DNA of 64,000 nt from assembly GCF_000745425.1 (NCBI RefSeq), contig NZ_JQJH01000004.1, forward strand, positions 242,126 through 306,125. The letters are read 5' to 3'. The notes below the pieces were generated by a model that was not told the origin of the DNA, did no database searches, and saw only the letters and a program-made list of their open reading frames with translations. Numbering within the stretch: position 1 is the first letter of the stretch; every line of letters starts with the position of its first letter. Origin of the DNA: Beijerinckia mobilis. GTDB lineage: Bacteria > Pseudomonadota > Alphaproteobacteria > Rhizobiales > Beijerinckiaceae. Below are positions 45,545 through 55,584 of this stretch, piece after piece. A program made the position numbers and the translations under genes.

Positions 45545-46621
45545 CTATGATTCTTCGTTCGCCGCGAGCTGGGCCGCCTGATGATCGGTGATCAGGGCGT
45601 CGATCACTTCGTCGAGAGCCTCACCCGTAATCACCTTGTCGAGCTTATAGAGCGTGAGATTGATGCGGTGATCGGTCAGGCGTCCTTGCGGGAAATTATA
45701 AGTGCGGATGCGTTCCGACCGGTCACCCGAGCCGACCTGCGCCTTGCGGTCAGCCGCCCGCTCGGCATCCAGCTTTTGCCTTTTGGCATCATAGATGCGC
45801 GAGCGCAGGAGCGCCATGGCGCGTGCCCTGTTCTTGTGCTGGGAGCGCTCCTCCTGCACGAATATGACGGTGCCGGTCGGGATATGGGTAATGCGGATCG
45901 CCGATTCGGTCTTGTTCACATGTTGTCCGCCAGCCCCCTGGGCGCGCATCGTGTCGATCTTCAAATCGGCTTCATTGATATCGACATCGACATCCTCGGC
46001 CTCTGGAAGCACGGCGACGGTTGCCGCGGAAGTATGGATGCGGCCCTGTGTCTCCGTGTCGGGAACGCGCTGGACGCGGTGCGTTCCGGATTCGAATTTC
46101 AACCGCGCGAAGACGCCGCGTCCGGAAATTTCGGCGATGATTTCCTTGAAGCCGCCAGCCGTTCCTTCGCTGCTCGACAGAATTTCAACCGACCAGCCTT
46201 TGGATTCCGCATAACGCTGATACATACGGAAGAGATCACCGGCGAAGAGGGCGGCTTCATCGCCGCCGGTTCCGCCGCGTATTTCGAGAATGGCGCTTTT
46301 TTCGTCGTCGGCATCCTTCGGCAGAAGGGCGATCCGTAATTGCTGCTCTAGCACCGCCAGCCGCTCGCGCGCGTCGTGCAGTTCTTCCTCCGCCAGCGAT
46401 TGCAACTCCGGCTCGACGGAAGGGTCGTCCAGCAATGCTTCCATGCCAGCCACTTCCGCGCTCTCATCGCGATAGGAGCGAATGGCCTGTGTCACTTCCT
46501 CGAGCCCGGCCAATTCGCGCGACAGGGAAACAAAGGTCGCTGCATCCGGATTTTCCGTCAGACGAGCGGAAATTTCCTCGTGGCGGCGCAAAATGAGATC
46601 GAGCTTTTCTTGGGGGAGCAT
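45545..46621 (-). CDS. prfA: Peptide chain release factor 1
   Basis: Class I release factor reading UAA and UAG. It has the N-terminal coiled domain, the codon-reading motif P-D-T within [13 protein letters not shown], and the peptidyl-hydrolysis GGQ (residues 231-233) in [14 protein letters not shown]. Its 358 residues match the family. The start at 46621 (MLPQEKLD) is preferred over a 24-codon longer frame. It lies 121 bases downstream of ptsP on the same strand. PrmC, which methylates Gln233, is encoded about 37 kb away beside htpG instead of directly downstream. Confidence 0.97.
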   Translation of the reverse strand: MLPQEKLDLILRRHEEISARLTENPDAATFVSLSRELAGLEEVTQAIRSYRDESAEVAGMEALLDDPSVEPELQSLAEEELHDARERLAVLEQQLRIALLPKDADDEKSAILEIRGGTGGDEAALFAGDLFRMYQRYAESKGWSVEILSSSEGTAGGFKEIIAEISGRGVFARLKFESGTHRVQRVPDTETQGRIHTSAATVAVLPEAEDVDVDINEADLKIDTMRAQGAGGQHVNKTESAIRITHIPTGTVIFVQEERSQHKNRARAMALLRSRIYDAKRQKLDAERAADRKAQVGSGDRSERIRTYNFPQGRLTDHRINLTLYKLDKVITGEALDEVIDALITDHQAAQLAANEES

Positions 46622-46742
46622 GGCGTCTGCAAGGAAAATAACAAAGGAAAACGAATGATTGATCTGTTTTGGGAAACATGTCCGAAAGATCAAGTCTTAT
46701 CGCAGGTCTCGACGAGGATCTCTCATAGAGACTCGCTCCCGC

Positions 46743-49010
46743 TCAGAGGGGAATGGATTCTTCCCTAGCGAAGGCAAGCAGCCGGTCACGCAGCGAGCCG
46801 ACACCGATTTCTCTGTCCTCCAGCCATTCCTGCATGCGGGTTTCGAGCTTGCCGAGGTCAAGCGCCAGCGTCATCGCTTTGATGGGACCGATCGCGGTGG
46901 CCGACATGGAGAAGGCGCGATAGCCGAGCCCCAGAAGCGCCATGGCCTCGATCGGGCGGCCACCCATTTCACCGCAAAGCGCGACGTCGGTGCCATGGAG
47001 CCTGGCCTTGTCGACAATCAGTTTCAAAGCCCGCAGCGCCGGTGTCGAAAGGCAATCGAATCGATTGGCAACGCGCTTGTTGTCCCGGTCGGCGGCGAAA
47101 AGATATTGGATGAGATCGTTGGAGCCGACCGAAAGAAAATCGATCTTGGGGCAGAGTTCATCGAGCTGCCAAAGGAGCGAGGGGACTTCCACCATGACGC
47201 CGAGTTCGAGTTTCGACGGCAGCAGGTGATTATGGCGTGTCTGGTGCAGCAATTCACGCGCGAGCATGGCCTTGGCGCGGTCGAATTCCTCGACCATGGC
47301 CACCATCGGAAACATGATGCGCAGCGGACGCCCTGAGGCAGCCCGCAACAGCGCCCGTAACTGGGAGCGCAGGAGCACCGGCCTGTCGAGCCCGATGCGG
47401 ATCGCGCGCCAGCCAAGCGCCGGGTTCTCCTCCTGGACCTGCGCCATATAAGGCAGCACCTTGTCGGAACCGATATCCAGCGTGCGGAAAGTGATCGGCC
47501 TTTCGCCGGTCATCGCTAAGGCGGCCCGATAGAGCTCTTCCTGTTCATCGAGGCGCGGAAAGCGTTCCGCGATCATGAACTGCAATTCGGTGCGGAACAG
47601 GCCAACTGACAGAGCGCCGGTTTCCTCCACATGCTGGAGATCGACGAGCAGGCCGGCGTTCATGTGCAGATTGACCGCGACACCATCCTGGGTGACCGCC
47701 GGCACAGAGCGCAATTTATGATATTGCTCCTGCCTTTTCGCGCGCAGCCTGGCTTTTTCCGCATAGGCATGTTCGATATCGTGCGGGGGCCGTACATGCA
47801 CGTCGCCGGTACTGCCGTCGATGATGCAGGGATCCCCGGGTTCGACAAAGTCGATAATATTGGCGACATCGCCCACCATGGCGATGCCGAGCGCGCGCGC
47901 GACGATCGCCACATGGCTGGCCGCGCCGCCGTCCTCCAGGATCAGGCCACGCAGCTTGGTGCGATCATATTCGAGCAAAGCCGCGGGACCCATGGTGCGG
48001 GCGATGACGATCGCATGGTCCGGCAGATTGGCATGTTCCGGCACGAAATCCTGACCGGTCAGTTGATGCAGGAGCCGGTTGGCGAGATCGTCGAGATCAT
48101 GGAGGCGCTCGCGCAGATAGGGCTCGGTCCGCCTTTGCAGCTTGGCGCGGGCATCGCTCTGCACCCGTTCCACGGCGGCTTCGGCGGTGAGCCCGCTGGA
48201 GACTGCCTCGCGCAGCCGGCGCAGCCAGCCGCGATCATGGGCAAACATGCGATAGGTTTCCAGAACATCGCGATGTTCGCCGGGACCGATATTGCCGCTT
48301 TCGATCAGACGATCGATCGAGTCGCGCAGGGCGCCAATGGCCGTGTCGAGGCGCGCGAGTTCCGTCTTGGAATCTTCGGAAATGAGCTGTTTGACGATGA
48401 TGCGTGGTTCGTGCAGGACGACGCGCCCGAGGCCGACCCCGTCGGCGACCGGGGTCCCCTTGATGGCGAGGGGACGCCGCAGCGCGCTATCCTGGCCGGG
48501 GGGAACCAAAGATTGCAGCTGGCCCGAGGCGATCATCTCGGCGAGCAGCATCGCCGTTGTCTGAAGGGCCTCGACCTCTTCTTCGGAATAGGTGCGCCGC
48601 GCCTTGTTCTGCACGACCAGAACGCCGAGCGTATTGCCACCGCGCAGAATTGGAACGCCGAGGAAGGAGGAATAGATTTCCTCGCCGGTTTCCGGACGGT
48701 AGAGGAAGGAGGGATGCTGGTGGGCATCGGCGAGCGCGAGCGGCTCGGCGGTCTCGGCGATGCGGCCGACGAGGCCCTCGCCCGAGCGCAGCATCGTCAG
48801 ATGCACGGCTTCCGGCTTCAGACCTTCCGTGGCGTAGAGTTCGAGGCTGCCGTCCGCGCGCAGCACATAGACCGAACAGACTTCAGCCACCATATTGGCG
48901 GCAATATGGGTGACGATCTTGTCGAGCTGAGCCTGCGGGCTGATCGATTCCGCCATGACCTCGCGGAGCCGACGCAACAGCAGACGTGGGCCTCCGAGGG
49001 CGCCATACAT
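46743..49010 (-). CDS. ptsP: PtsP, enzyme I of the nitrogen phosphotransferase system
   Basis: PEP-protein phosphotransferase (EI-Ntr), 755 residues, cytoplasmic, starting the PTS-Ntr phosphorelay to NPr and EIIA-Ntr. It has an N-terminal GAF domain (about 20-160), an HPr-interacting helical domain, the phospho-His swivelling domain with ILEDGGAASHVAIVARAL, and the PEP-binding barrel (GLFRTELQFM; LCGEMGGRP). The start at 49010 has AGGAAA upstream and matches the family start. Located 261 bases after lysC and upstream of prfA, an order shared with other Hyphomicrobiales. The GAF domain probably senses glutamine, as reported for rhizobial and E. coli PtsP. Confidence 0.96.
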   Translation of the reverse strand: MYGALGGPRLLLRRLREVMAESISPQAQLDKIVTHIAANMVAEVCSVYVLRADGSLELYATEGLKPEAVHLTMLRSGEGLVGRIAETAEPLALADAHQHPSFLYRPETGEEIYSSFLGVPILRGGNTLGVLVVQNKARRTYSEEEVEALQTTAMLLAEMIASGQLQSLVPPGQDSALRRPLAIKGTPVADGVGLGRVVLHEPRIIVKQLISEDSKTELARLDTAIGALRDSIDRLIESGNIGPGEHRDVLETYRMFAHDRGWLRRLREAVSSGLTAEAAVERVQSDARAKLQRRTEPYLRERLHDLDDLANRLLHQLTGQDFVPEHANLPDHAIVIARTMGPAALLEYDRTKLRGLILEDGGAASHVAIVARALGIAMVGDVANIIDFVEPGDPCIIDGSTGDVHVRPPHDIEHAYAEKARLRAKRQEQYHKLRSVPAVTQDGVAVNLHMNAGLLVDLQHVEETGALSVGLFRTELQFMIAERFPRLDEQEELYRAALAMTGERPITFRTLDIGSDKVLPYMAQVQEENPALGWRAIRIGLDRPVLLRSQLRALLRAASGRPLRIMFPMVAMVEEFDRAKAMLARELLHQTRHNHLLPSKLELGVMVEVPSLLWQLDELCPKIDFLSVGSNDLIQYLFAADRDNKRVANRFDCLSTPALRALKLIVDKARLHGTDVALCGEMGGRPIEAMALLGLGYRAFSMSATAIGPIKAMTLALDLGKLETRMQEWLEDREIGVGSLRDRLLAFAREESIPL

Positions 49011-49271
49011 AGCCGTTTCCTGTTCAGCCCCGGAGGGCCCGTATTGGGGCATCGGTCAGCCAGCCTTGCAGGCTAATCAGATGGGCGCCTTTGAAAACAC
49101 CCATTCTGTTTGAATTTTGCGCTTCGACAAGGCGGAGGTGCTTTGGCGAGGCAGTCGTGGCGACCGGGCCGTTTCGTTGCTTCGGTCGGTTTAAGCAAGG
49201 CAAACTCCGGACCGCAAGCACGAAATGCGGGTAAAAACAAAGAGAATATGCTGCGGTGCACGCAAAATGGC

Positions 49272-50507
49272 CTATGGCTGGTCAAGTCCGTAGAGCGTGT
49301 GCAGTGTGCGGACCGCGAGTTCGGTATAGGGTGCTTCGATGAGGATCGAAAATTTGATCTCCGAAGTGGTGATCGCCCTTATATTGATGCCCTTGTCGGA
49401 GAGAGCCTTGAAGGCCCGTGCGGCGACACCCGCATGGCTGCGCATGCCGACGCCAATTGCCGAAACCTTCACCATGTCTGCCGTGCCTTGCAGATTGGTG
49501 AAACCGATCTGAGGCTGCGCCTTGGTGAGAACCTGCTTGGCACGCTCGAAATCGGTTCCGGGCACCGTGAAGGTAATGTCTGTGGCGTGATCGTCGGAGG
49601 CCACCTGGATGATCATATCGACGTTGATATTGGCTTCCGCCAACGGCACGAAGATCGCGGCCGCGACTCCTGGATGATCGGCCACGCGGCGCAAGGTGAT
49701 TTGTGCCTCGTCTCGCTGGAAAGCGATGCCCGTGACCACTTGTTGTTCCACGATATCCTCCTCATCGCAAATCAATGTGCCGGGCTTCGGCGATTCCGGA
49801 TCGTCGAAGCTCGACCTCACGAAGGTCTTGACCCGATGCAGCATCGCGAGTTCCACGGAGCGCACCTGCAGCACCTTGGCGCCGAGGGAGGCCATTTCCA
49901 GCATTTCCTCGAAAGCGATCTTATCGAGACGGCGCGCCTTGGGTACGACACGGGGATCGGTCGTATACACACCGTCGACATCCGTATAAATATCGCAGCG
50001 CTCGGCACCGATCGCCGCCGCGACCGCGACCGCGCTCGTATCGGAACCTCCGCGCCCGAGTGTCGTGATGCGTCCAGTCGGCGCGTGAATGCCCTGGAAG
50101 CCAGTGACTACCGCAATTTCGCCGCGCTCGGAAAACCCGTTGATAAGGTTCGTACCGTCGATGGATGTGATCCGCGCGGAAGCATGGGCATCGGAGGTCA
50201 GGATTGGCACCTGCCAGCCCTGCCAGGATCTGGCGGGGAGGCCGAGGTCGCGCAGGACGATCGCCAGCAGGCCGGCGGTGACTTGCTCGCCCGAGGCGAC
50301 GACAGCGTCATATTCAGCGGGATCATAAAAAGACGCCGCCTCCTGGCACCATCCGACGAGCTCATTCGTCTTGCCAGACATTGCCGAGACGACGACGGCA
50401 ATATCATAGCCTGCCTTGCGTTCCCGGATCACATGCCGCGCCACATTGCGGATACGGTCGATCGTCGCGACCGAAGTGCCGCCAAATTTCATAACGAGAC
50501 GGGGCAT
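49272..50507 (-). CDS. lysC: Aspartate kinase
   Basis: First enzyme of lysine, threonine and methionine synthesis, phosphorylating aspartate. The kinase domain has KFGGTSVA, VVSAMSGKTNELV, ASGEQVTAGLLA and LGRGGSDTSAVAVAAAI with the substrate-binding residues. The C-terminus has two ACT domains (about 265-405; ITLRRVADHPGVAA and VSAIGVGMRSHAGVAA) that bind lysine and/or threonine for feedback inhibition. Its 411 residues are normal for the monofunctional alpha/beta form. GGAG precedes the ATG. First gene of the lysC-ptsP-prfA line. Confidence 0.97.
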   Translation of the reverse strand: MPRLVMKFGGTSVATIDRIRNVARHVIRERKAGYDIAVVVSAMSGKTNELVGWCQEAASFYDPAEYDAVVASGEQVTAGLLAIVLRDLGLPARSWQGWQVPILTSDAHASARITSIDGTNLINGFSERGEIAVVTGFQGIHAPTGRITTLGRGGSDTSAVAVAAAIGAERCDIYTDVDGVYTTDPRVVPKARRLDKIAFEEMLEMASLGAKVLQVRSVELAMLHRVKTFVRSSFDDPESPKPGTLICDEEDIVEQQVVTGIAFQRDEAQITLRRVADHPGVAAAIFVPLAEANINVDMIIQVASDDHATDITFTVPGTDFERAKQVLTKAQPQIGFTNLQGTADMVKVSAIGVGMRSHAGVAARAFKALSDKGINIRAITTSEIKFSILIEAPYTELAVRTLHTLYGLDQP

Positions 50508-50895
50508 CGGACTCCGTGCAAACTTAAAGGGATTGGAAATGAGGGAAATGAGCCACGTCAGCCGGGCGCTGTCCGCTTGCGGCGTATAAAGGATGCGCCG
50601 GCTTTGTCAAAGCTTTGTTATCTATTATTTGATTGCGAAATTTTTCTGGGCGATTTCTCCGGGATTTCTTGCAGAGCATTGTTTTCGGGCGCATTTTCAC
50701 GCCGTAACGGCCGGCTTTAGGGAAAGCCAGCCGTTTTGAGGATTTCAACATTACCCGGCGTTGAAGCAGCCTTGCGTGGCTGAAGCCATAATCGACCTTG
50801 GACTTGAGCTTTATCGGACCTCGCCATTTGGCCGATACAATGTCTGCCGGATTGAAGGCACTAACCAGGCAAAGCTGGAAAGGCCTGTGTCGGTT
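50508..50895. other. Gap between GlsB-like gene and lysC, with a hairpin
   Basis: Upstream region of lysC and downstream region of the GlsB-like gene (both minus strand). An imperfect hairpin, AACGGCCGGCTTT / AAAGCCAGCCGTT with AGGG loop, lies at 50706-50735; it is followed by a TTTT only on the plus strand, so it is not a clear terminator for either gene. No coding frame is supported. Confidence 0.5.
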
Positions 50896-51198
50896 TCAAA
50901 GCCAGCGTCGCGGTTCCCCTTGTTCGGGTGGCGTCCGGTTCAGCCGGTTGGCGATATAGCCCCAGATTGCGAGAACGATAATCGCGCCGACCGTCGCGCC
51001 GATAAAACCCGCTCCCTGATCCAGCCGGTACCAGCCCAAAGTCTGTCCGATCTGCGTCGAGACAAAGGCACCGGCGATGCCGAGCAGACAGGTGAGAATG
51101 AAACCTGACGGCTTATGTTCCCCAGGCATGACCCAGCGGGCGATGAAGCCCGCTACAAAGCCAATGATAACGATCCATAAAAGTCCCAGAACACTCAT
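50896..51198 (-). CDS. GlsB/YeaQ/YmgE family stress-response membrane protein
   Basis: Small integral membrane protein of 100 residues formerly called 'transglycosylase-associated protein'. Three hydrophobic segments with glycine zipper patterns are visible: LGLLWIVIIGFVAGFIARWV, GFILTCLLGIAGAFVSTQIG and GFIGATVGAIIVLAIWGYIA, with a charged C-terminus longer than in many homologues. GGGAG precedes ATG. Members are often induced by general stress; the molecular role is unknown. It is transcribed alone. Confidence 0.9.
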   Translation of the reverse strand: MSVLGLLWIVIIGFVAGFIARWVMPGEHKPSGFILTCLLGIAGAFVSTQIGQTLGWYRLDQGAGFIGATVGAIIVLAIWGYIANRLNRTPPEQGEPRRWL

Positions 51199-51639
51199 GC
51201 TCGCGCTCCCAAGCGTTCAACCAATGAGGGAACGCCCAATAAACTTGGCAGTTGCATTGCAGTGTAAAAATTCCTGTTCCGCAGGAAAACAGCACGTGAC
51301 CGGCGATTTCTCCTGATGCTTTTAGAGCGGATGGTGCCCGGAAGCCGACAGGAAGTGCATGGGAAATTGCGCACATTTGGGATAGAGTTCTCGCCGTTAC
51401 ATCCTCGTTCTTGCCAGCACTGCATCGGCTTGGTCTTTTCGGATAATATCCTTTGGCCTGCGCGAGGCAGCTGAGCCTCGTCAGCCGGAAAATGCCCCTT
51501 GGTTTGCGGTTTGAGGGCGCCTAGAGCATTTTCAACTAGAGCAGTTCGGAAACATCCGAACTGCTCTAGTTCAGTTTTACGTTTGGATTTGTGACCTGAA
51601 GCATCGGGCCTGCCCGATATTGCCTTGAAAGGAAGCCGA
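51199..51639. other. Divergent gap between GlsB-like gene and sdhE
   Basis: About 440 bases holding promoters in both directions and a shortened mosaic repeat with a perfect palindrome (51521-51571). No credible gene on either strand. Confidence 0.55.
51521..51571. repeat. Mosaic repeat, short copy with perfect palindrome
   Basis: CTAGAGCATTTTC (start of module A) runs straight into module B, whose arms AACTAGAGCAGTTCGGA and TCCGAACTGCTCTAGTT (17 bp each, perfect) enclose AACA. The middle of module A is missing compared with 40852-40955. Confidence 0.75.
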
Positions 51640-51933
51640 ATGTCCGGCATGCAACCGATCGCCAATCTCGACGCTCGCCGCCGGCGCATCCAGTTTCGCG
51701 CCTGGCACCGCGGGATGCGGGAAATGGATCTCCTGCTCGGCGGTTTCGTCGATGCCCAGCTGAGCGGTCTTTCCGATACAGAACTCGACGATCTCGAGTA
51801 TTTGATGGAGGCCATCGATCGCGACATTTTCACCTGGCTCACGGGTGAAGTGCCGTTGCCAGGCGAATATGACCGGCCGATCTTTCACAAGATCCTTGCC
51901 TTTCACACGCACCAGAGTCCAATTCATCTCTGA
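51640..51933 (+). CDS. sdhE: Succinate dehydrogenase flavinylation factor SdhE
   Basis: Small (97 aa) helical chaperone that promotes covalent FAD attachment to SdhA. The family motif R-G-M-R-E is present in WHRGMREMDLLLGGF, preceded by the basic RRRRIQFR. An acidic middle (LSDTELDDLEYLMEAIDRDI) and FTWLTG follow. AAAGGAAG lies at good spacing from ATG 51640; a TTG start five codons upstream is less likely. It lies 129 bases upstream of mfd; in relatives recG commonly flanks the pair but is not in this window's order. Confidence 0.93.
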   Translation: MSGMQPIANLDARRRRIQFRAWHRGMREMDLLLGGFVDAQLSGLSDTELDDLEYLMEAIDRDIFTWLTGEVPLPGEYDRPIFHKILAFHTHQSPIHL

Positions 51934-52062
51934 AGTGCTTGGCGGCAGGGCCCTTCGGGAGCCCGCACCCGCAAGTTTTCATCAGAAGGCATCTGGTTTC
52001 TGAATGGATCATTCGGAAACCTTATGAGTTCGCACTCGAGCCCTATTCCGGTTTTTTGAAAC

Positions 52063-55000
52063 GTGACCGATTTCAAACGCGCCGTCGCCGAGCTTGCCAA
52101 GGGCGGCTCCCTGACGCTTTCTTCCGTCGCCGACGGTTATGACGCCTTCTGTCTCGCCGATCTGATCCATGCCTGCGCCCGTGCCGGTGAAGAGCGCTCC
52201 GTGGTGCTGGTCCATGTGGCGCGCGACAGTGCGCGCGCCCGCGCCTTCGCCGAGACGCTCGGCTTCGCCGCGCCGGATATCGAAATTCTCGATCTGCCGT
52301 CCTGGGATTGCCAGCCCTATGATCGGGTCTCGCCCAATGCGGCGATCGCCGCGAAGCGGATGATGGTGCTGGCGCGGCTCGCCCGTTCCCGCTCCTCGCT
52401 GGAGCGCCCGCGTATTCTTTCCACCACCGTCAATGCGATCGTGCAGCGCGTGCCACCGCATGCCTTCATCGCCGACAGTACCTTTTCGGCTGCGCCCGGC
52501 AATGCCGTCGCGCTCGACGGCCTTTCCGCCTGGCTCGAAACGAACGGTTTTACCCGTTCATCGACGGTGCGCGACACCGGCGAATATGCGGTACGTGGCG
52601 GCATCGTCGATCTCTATGCGCCGGGAATGACGCAGCCGGTGCGGCTCGATTTCTTCGGCGACACGCTGGAATCGATCCGCAGCTTCGATCCGGAAACCCA
52701 GCGCACAATCGGGCAATTGCGTTCGCTCGATCTCGTGCCGATGAGTGAAGTGCAGCTCACCACCAATACGATCCGCCATTTCCGCCAGGCCTATGTCGCG
52801 CGTTTCAATGCGCAGACACGCGGCGATGCTCTCTATGAGACGATCAGCGAAGGCCGCAGGCATCAGGGCTGCGAACATTGGTTGCCTTTGTTCTATGATC
52901 ATCTCGACACGCTCTTCGATTACGTAGGCAATGCGCCGATCGTCCTCGACCCGCAGGCCGAGGAAGCGGCGAAACAACGGCTCGCGCAGATCAGGGATTA
53001 TTATGACGCGCGGAAATCGGCCTATGACGCCGATCCGGCGCATACATCCTACAAGCCGTTGCCGCCGGATGCGCTCTATCAAACACCGGAACAATGGGCA
53101 AAGGCGCTCTCCACGGCCAGCGTGGTCCGCATCTCGCCCTTCGCTGTGCCGCAGGAAGCCGCGCGTGGTCCGGTCATTGATATGGGTTCGAAGACGGGCC
53201 GTGGCTTCGCCACCGAACGCGCCGATCCGGAGGCCAATGTATTCGAAGCCGCCATCGAGCACATTAGGACATTGCAGGCGGAGGGCAGGCGGGTGATCCT
53301 CACCGCCTGGACCGATGGATCGCGTGAACGGCTCGGCCATGTCCTCGCCGACCACGGGCTCAAGGAACACGAAAGCGTCTCCTCCTATGTGCAGGCGCAA
53401 GGTCTGAAATCCACGACTGTTGCGCTTGGCGTCATTGGTCTCGAACAGGGTTTCGTGGCCGAAGGGCTGGCCGTCATCGGCGAGCAGGATATTCTCGGCG
53501 ACAGGATCGTCCAGACGCGGCGCAAGGCGCGGCGCGCCCAGGATTTCCTGAGCGAGGTCGCCTCGCTGCAGGCGGGTGATCTCGTGGTTCATGTCGAACA
53601 TGGAATCGGCCGTTTCATCGGTTTGCAGGCGATCGAGGCGGCCGGTGTGCGTCATGATTGTCTCGAACTGCATTATGCCGACGGCGCGAAATTATTTCTT
53701 CCGGTCGAAAATCTCGAACTCCTGTCGCGTTATGGGTCGGAGGAATCCGACGTCGCGCTTGACCGTCTGGGGGGAGGGGCCTGGCAGAAGCGCAAGGCGC
53801 GCATGCGCCGCTACATCCTCGAAATGGCTTCTGGTTTGATCAAGGTCGCGGCGGAACGTGCAACACGCGAGGCGCCGAAACTCGTTCCGCCCGAGGGTCT
53901 TTACGAGGAATTCTGCGCCGGTTTCCCTTATGAGGAGACCGAGGACCAGCAGGCGACCATCGATGCGGTGCTGGAAGATCTCGCCTCCGGCAGGCCAATG
54001 GACCGGCTTGTGTGCGGCGACGTCGGTTTCGGCAAGACCGAGGTCGCGCTGCGCGCCGCTTTCGCCTGCGCCATAAATGGCAAACAGGTTGCCGTCATTG
54101 TGCCGACCACCTTGCTGGCGCGCCAGCATTACAAGAATTTTTCGGCGCGTTTCGCCCATCTGCCGATCAAGGTGGCGCAAATGTCACGTATGGTTTCGGC
54201 GGCCGATCTCAAGTCTGCCAAGGCCGGGATTGCTTCGGGCGATGTCGATATTATCGTTGGCACTCATGCTGTGCTCGGCAAGGGCATCAGCTTCAAGGAT
54301 CTCGGCCTCGTCATCATCGATGAAGAACAGCATTTCGGTGTCAAGCACAAGGAACGGCTGAAGGAATTGCGCGCCGAGGTGCATGTTCTGACATTGTCCG
54401 CGACGCCGATCCCGCGCACGCTGCAACTCGCAATGACCGGCGTGCGCGATCTTTCGATCATCGCCACGCCACCGGTCGACCGTCTTGCCGTGCGCACCTT
54501 TATTGCGCCTTTCGACGATCTTCTTGCGCGCGAAGCCCTGTTGCGCGAGCGTTATCGCGGTGGCCAGACCTTCTATGTCGCACCGCGGATCGAGGATCTC
54601 GAGGATGTCGCAACCTATCTGCGCACACATGTGCCGGAAGTGAAATTCGTGGTGGCGCATGGCCAGATGGCGGCGAGGGAGCTGGAAGACAAGATGGCTG
54701 CCTTCTATGAAGGCAAATATGATGTCCTGCTTTCGACGGCGATCGTCGAATCCGGCCTCGATATCCCGACCGCCAACACTTTGATCGTGCATCGCGCCGA
54801 TATGTTCGGCCTCGCCGCGCTCTATCAGCTGCGCGGCCGTGTCGGCCGATCGAAAATCCGTGCATACGCGCTGTTTACCGTGCCGCCCGACAAGACACTG
54901 ACACCGCAGGCCGAGCGGCGTCTGAAAGTGCTGTCATCGCTCGATACATTGGGCGCCGGCTTCCAGCTCGCGAGTCATGATCTTGACATACGCGGCGCCG

Positions 55001-55581
55001 GCAATCTTCTGGGTGATGCGCAATCGGGCCATATCAAGGAAGTCGGCTACGAACTTTATCAGCAGATGTTGCAGGATGCGGTCGAAGCCTTGAAATCCGG
55101 TGCGGAAACGCCTGTCGAGACGTGGTCGCCGATCATCACGCTCGGAACGCCTGTGACGATACCGGAAGAGTATGTGCCCGATCTGCAATTGCGTCTGACG
55201 CTTTATCGTCGCCTCTCGACGATAGAGAGCGAGGCGGAAATCGACAGTTTTGCCGCCGAAATGATCGATCGTTTCGGGCCAATGCCGAAGGAAGTTGAGC
55301 AATTGATGCAGCTCGTTGCCATTAAACTTCTCTGCCGCAAGGCGCATGTGGAAAAGCTCGAGGCGGGACCGAAGGGCGTCATTGTTGGCTTCCGAGACAA
55401 CGCCTTCGCCAACCCGCAAGGGCTTGTGCGTTATGTCACGCAGCAGGGTTCCGATGCCAAGGTGCGGGCCGATATGAAGATTGTATTCGCGCGCGATTTC
55501 GCTAATCCGGCCGTCAGGCTCGAGGGCACCAGACAGCTGGTACGCAAACTCGCATCCATCGCCATGAAAGAGGCGGCGTAA
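52063..55581 (+). CDS. mfd: Mfd, transcription-repair coupling factor
   Basis: Superfamily 2 DNA translocase of 1172 residues that removes stalled RNA polymerase and recruits UvrA. Domains in order: UvrB-homology region (about 1-400), RNA-polymerase-interacting domain (HGIGRFIGLQAIE), helicase domain with Walker A GDVGFGKTEVALRAAF, DEEQ box IIDEEQHFG, SATPIPRTLQLA and AIVESGLDIPTANTLIVHRA, then the C-terminal TRCF domain. The start is GTG with a weak ribosome binding site. Normal family length. A three-base spacing to the next gene implies cotranscription. Confidence 0.97.
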   Translation: MTDFKRAVAELAKGGSLTLSSVADGYDAFCLADLIHACARAGEERSVVLVHVARDSARARAFAETLGFAAPDIEILDLPSWDCQPYDRVSPNAAIAAKRMMVLARLARSRSSLERPRILSTTVNAIVQRVPPHAFIADSTFSAAPGNAVALDGLSAWLETNGFTRSSTVRDTGEYAVRGGIVDLYAPGMTQPVRLDFFGDTLESIRSFDPETQRTIGQLRSLDLVPMSEVQLTTNTIRHFRQAYVARFNAQTRGDALYETISEGRRHQGCEHWLPLFYDHLDTLFDYVGNAPIVLDPQAEEAAKQRLAQIRDYYDARKSAYDADPAHTSYKPLPPDALYQTPEQWAKALSTASVVRISPFAVPQEAARGPVIDMGSKTGRGFATERADPEANVFEAAIEHIRTLQAEGRRVILTAWTDGSRERLGHVLADHGLKEHESVSSYVQAQGLKSTTVALGVIGLEQGFVAEGLAVIGEQDILGDRIVQTRRKARRAQDFLSEVASLQAGDLVVHVEHGIGRFIGLQAIEAAGVRHDCLELHYADGAKLFLPVENLELLSRYGSEESDVALDRLGGGAWQKRKARMRRYILEMASGLIKVAAERATREAPKLVPPEGLYEEFCAGFPYEETEDQQATIDAVLEDLASGRPMDRLVCGDVGFGKTEVALRAAFACAINGKQVAVIVPTTLLARQHYKNFSARFAHLPIKVAQMSRMVSAADLKSAKAGIASGDVDIIVGTHAVLGKGISFKDLGLVIIDEEQHFGVKHKERLKELRAEVHVLTLSATPIPRTLQLAMTGVRDLSIIATPPVDRLAVRTFIAPFDDLLAREALLRERYRGGQTFYVAPRIEDLEDVATYLRTHVPEVKFVVAHGQMAARELEDKMAAFYEGKYDVLLSTAIVESGLDIPTANTLIVHRADMFGLAALYQLRGRVGRSKIRAYALFTVPPDKTLTPQAERRLKVLSSLDTLGAGFQLASHDLDIRGAGNLLGDAQSGHIKEVGYELYQQMLQDAVEALKSGAETPVETWSPIITLGTPVTIPEEYVPDLQLRLTLYRRLSTIESEAEIDSFAAEMIDRFGPMPKEVEQLMQLVAIKLLCRKAHVEKLEAGPKGVIVGFRDNAFANPQGLVRYVTQQGSDAKVRADMKIVFARDFANPAVRLEGTRQLVRKLASIAMKEAA

Positions 55582-55584
55582 TCC

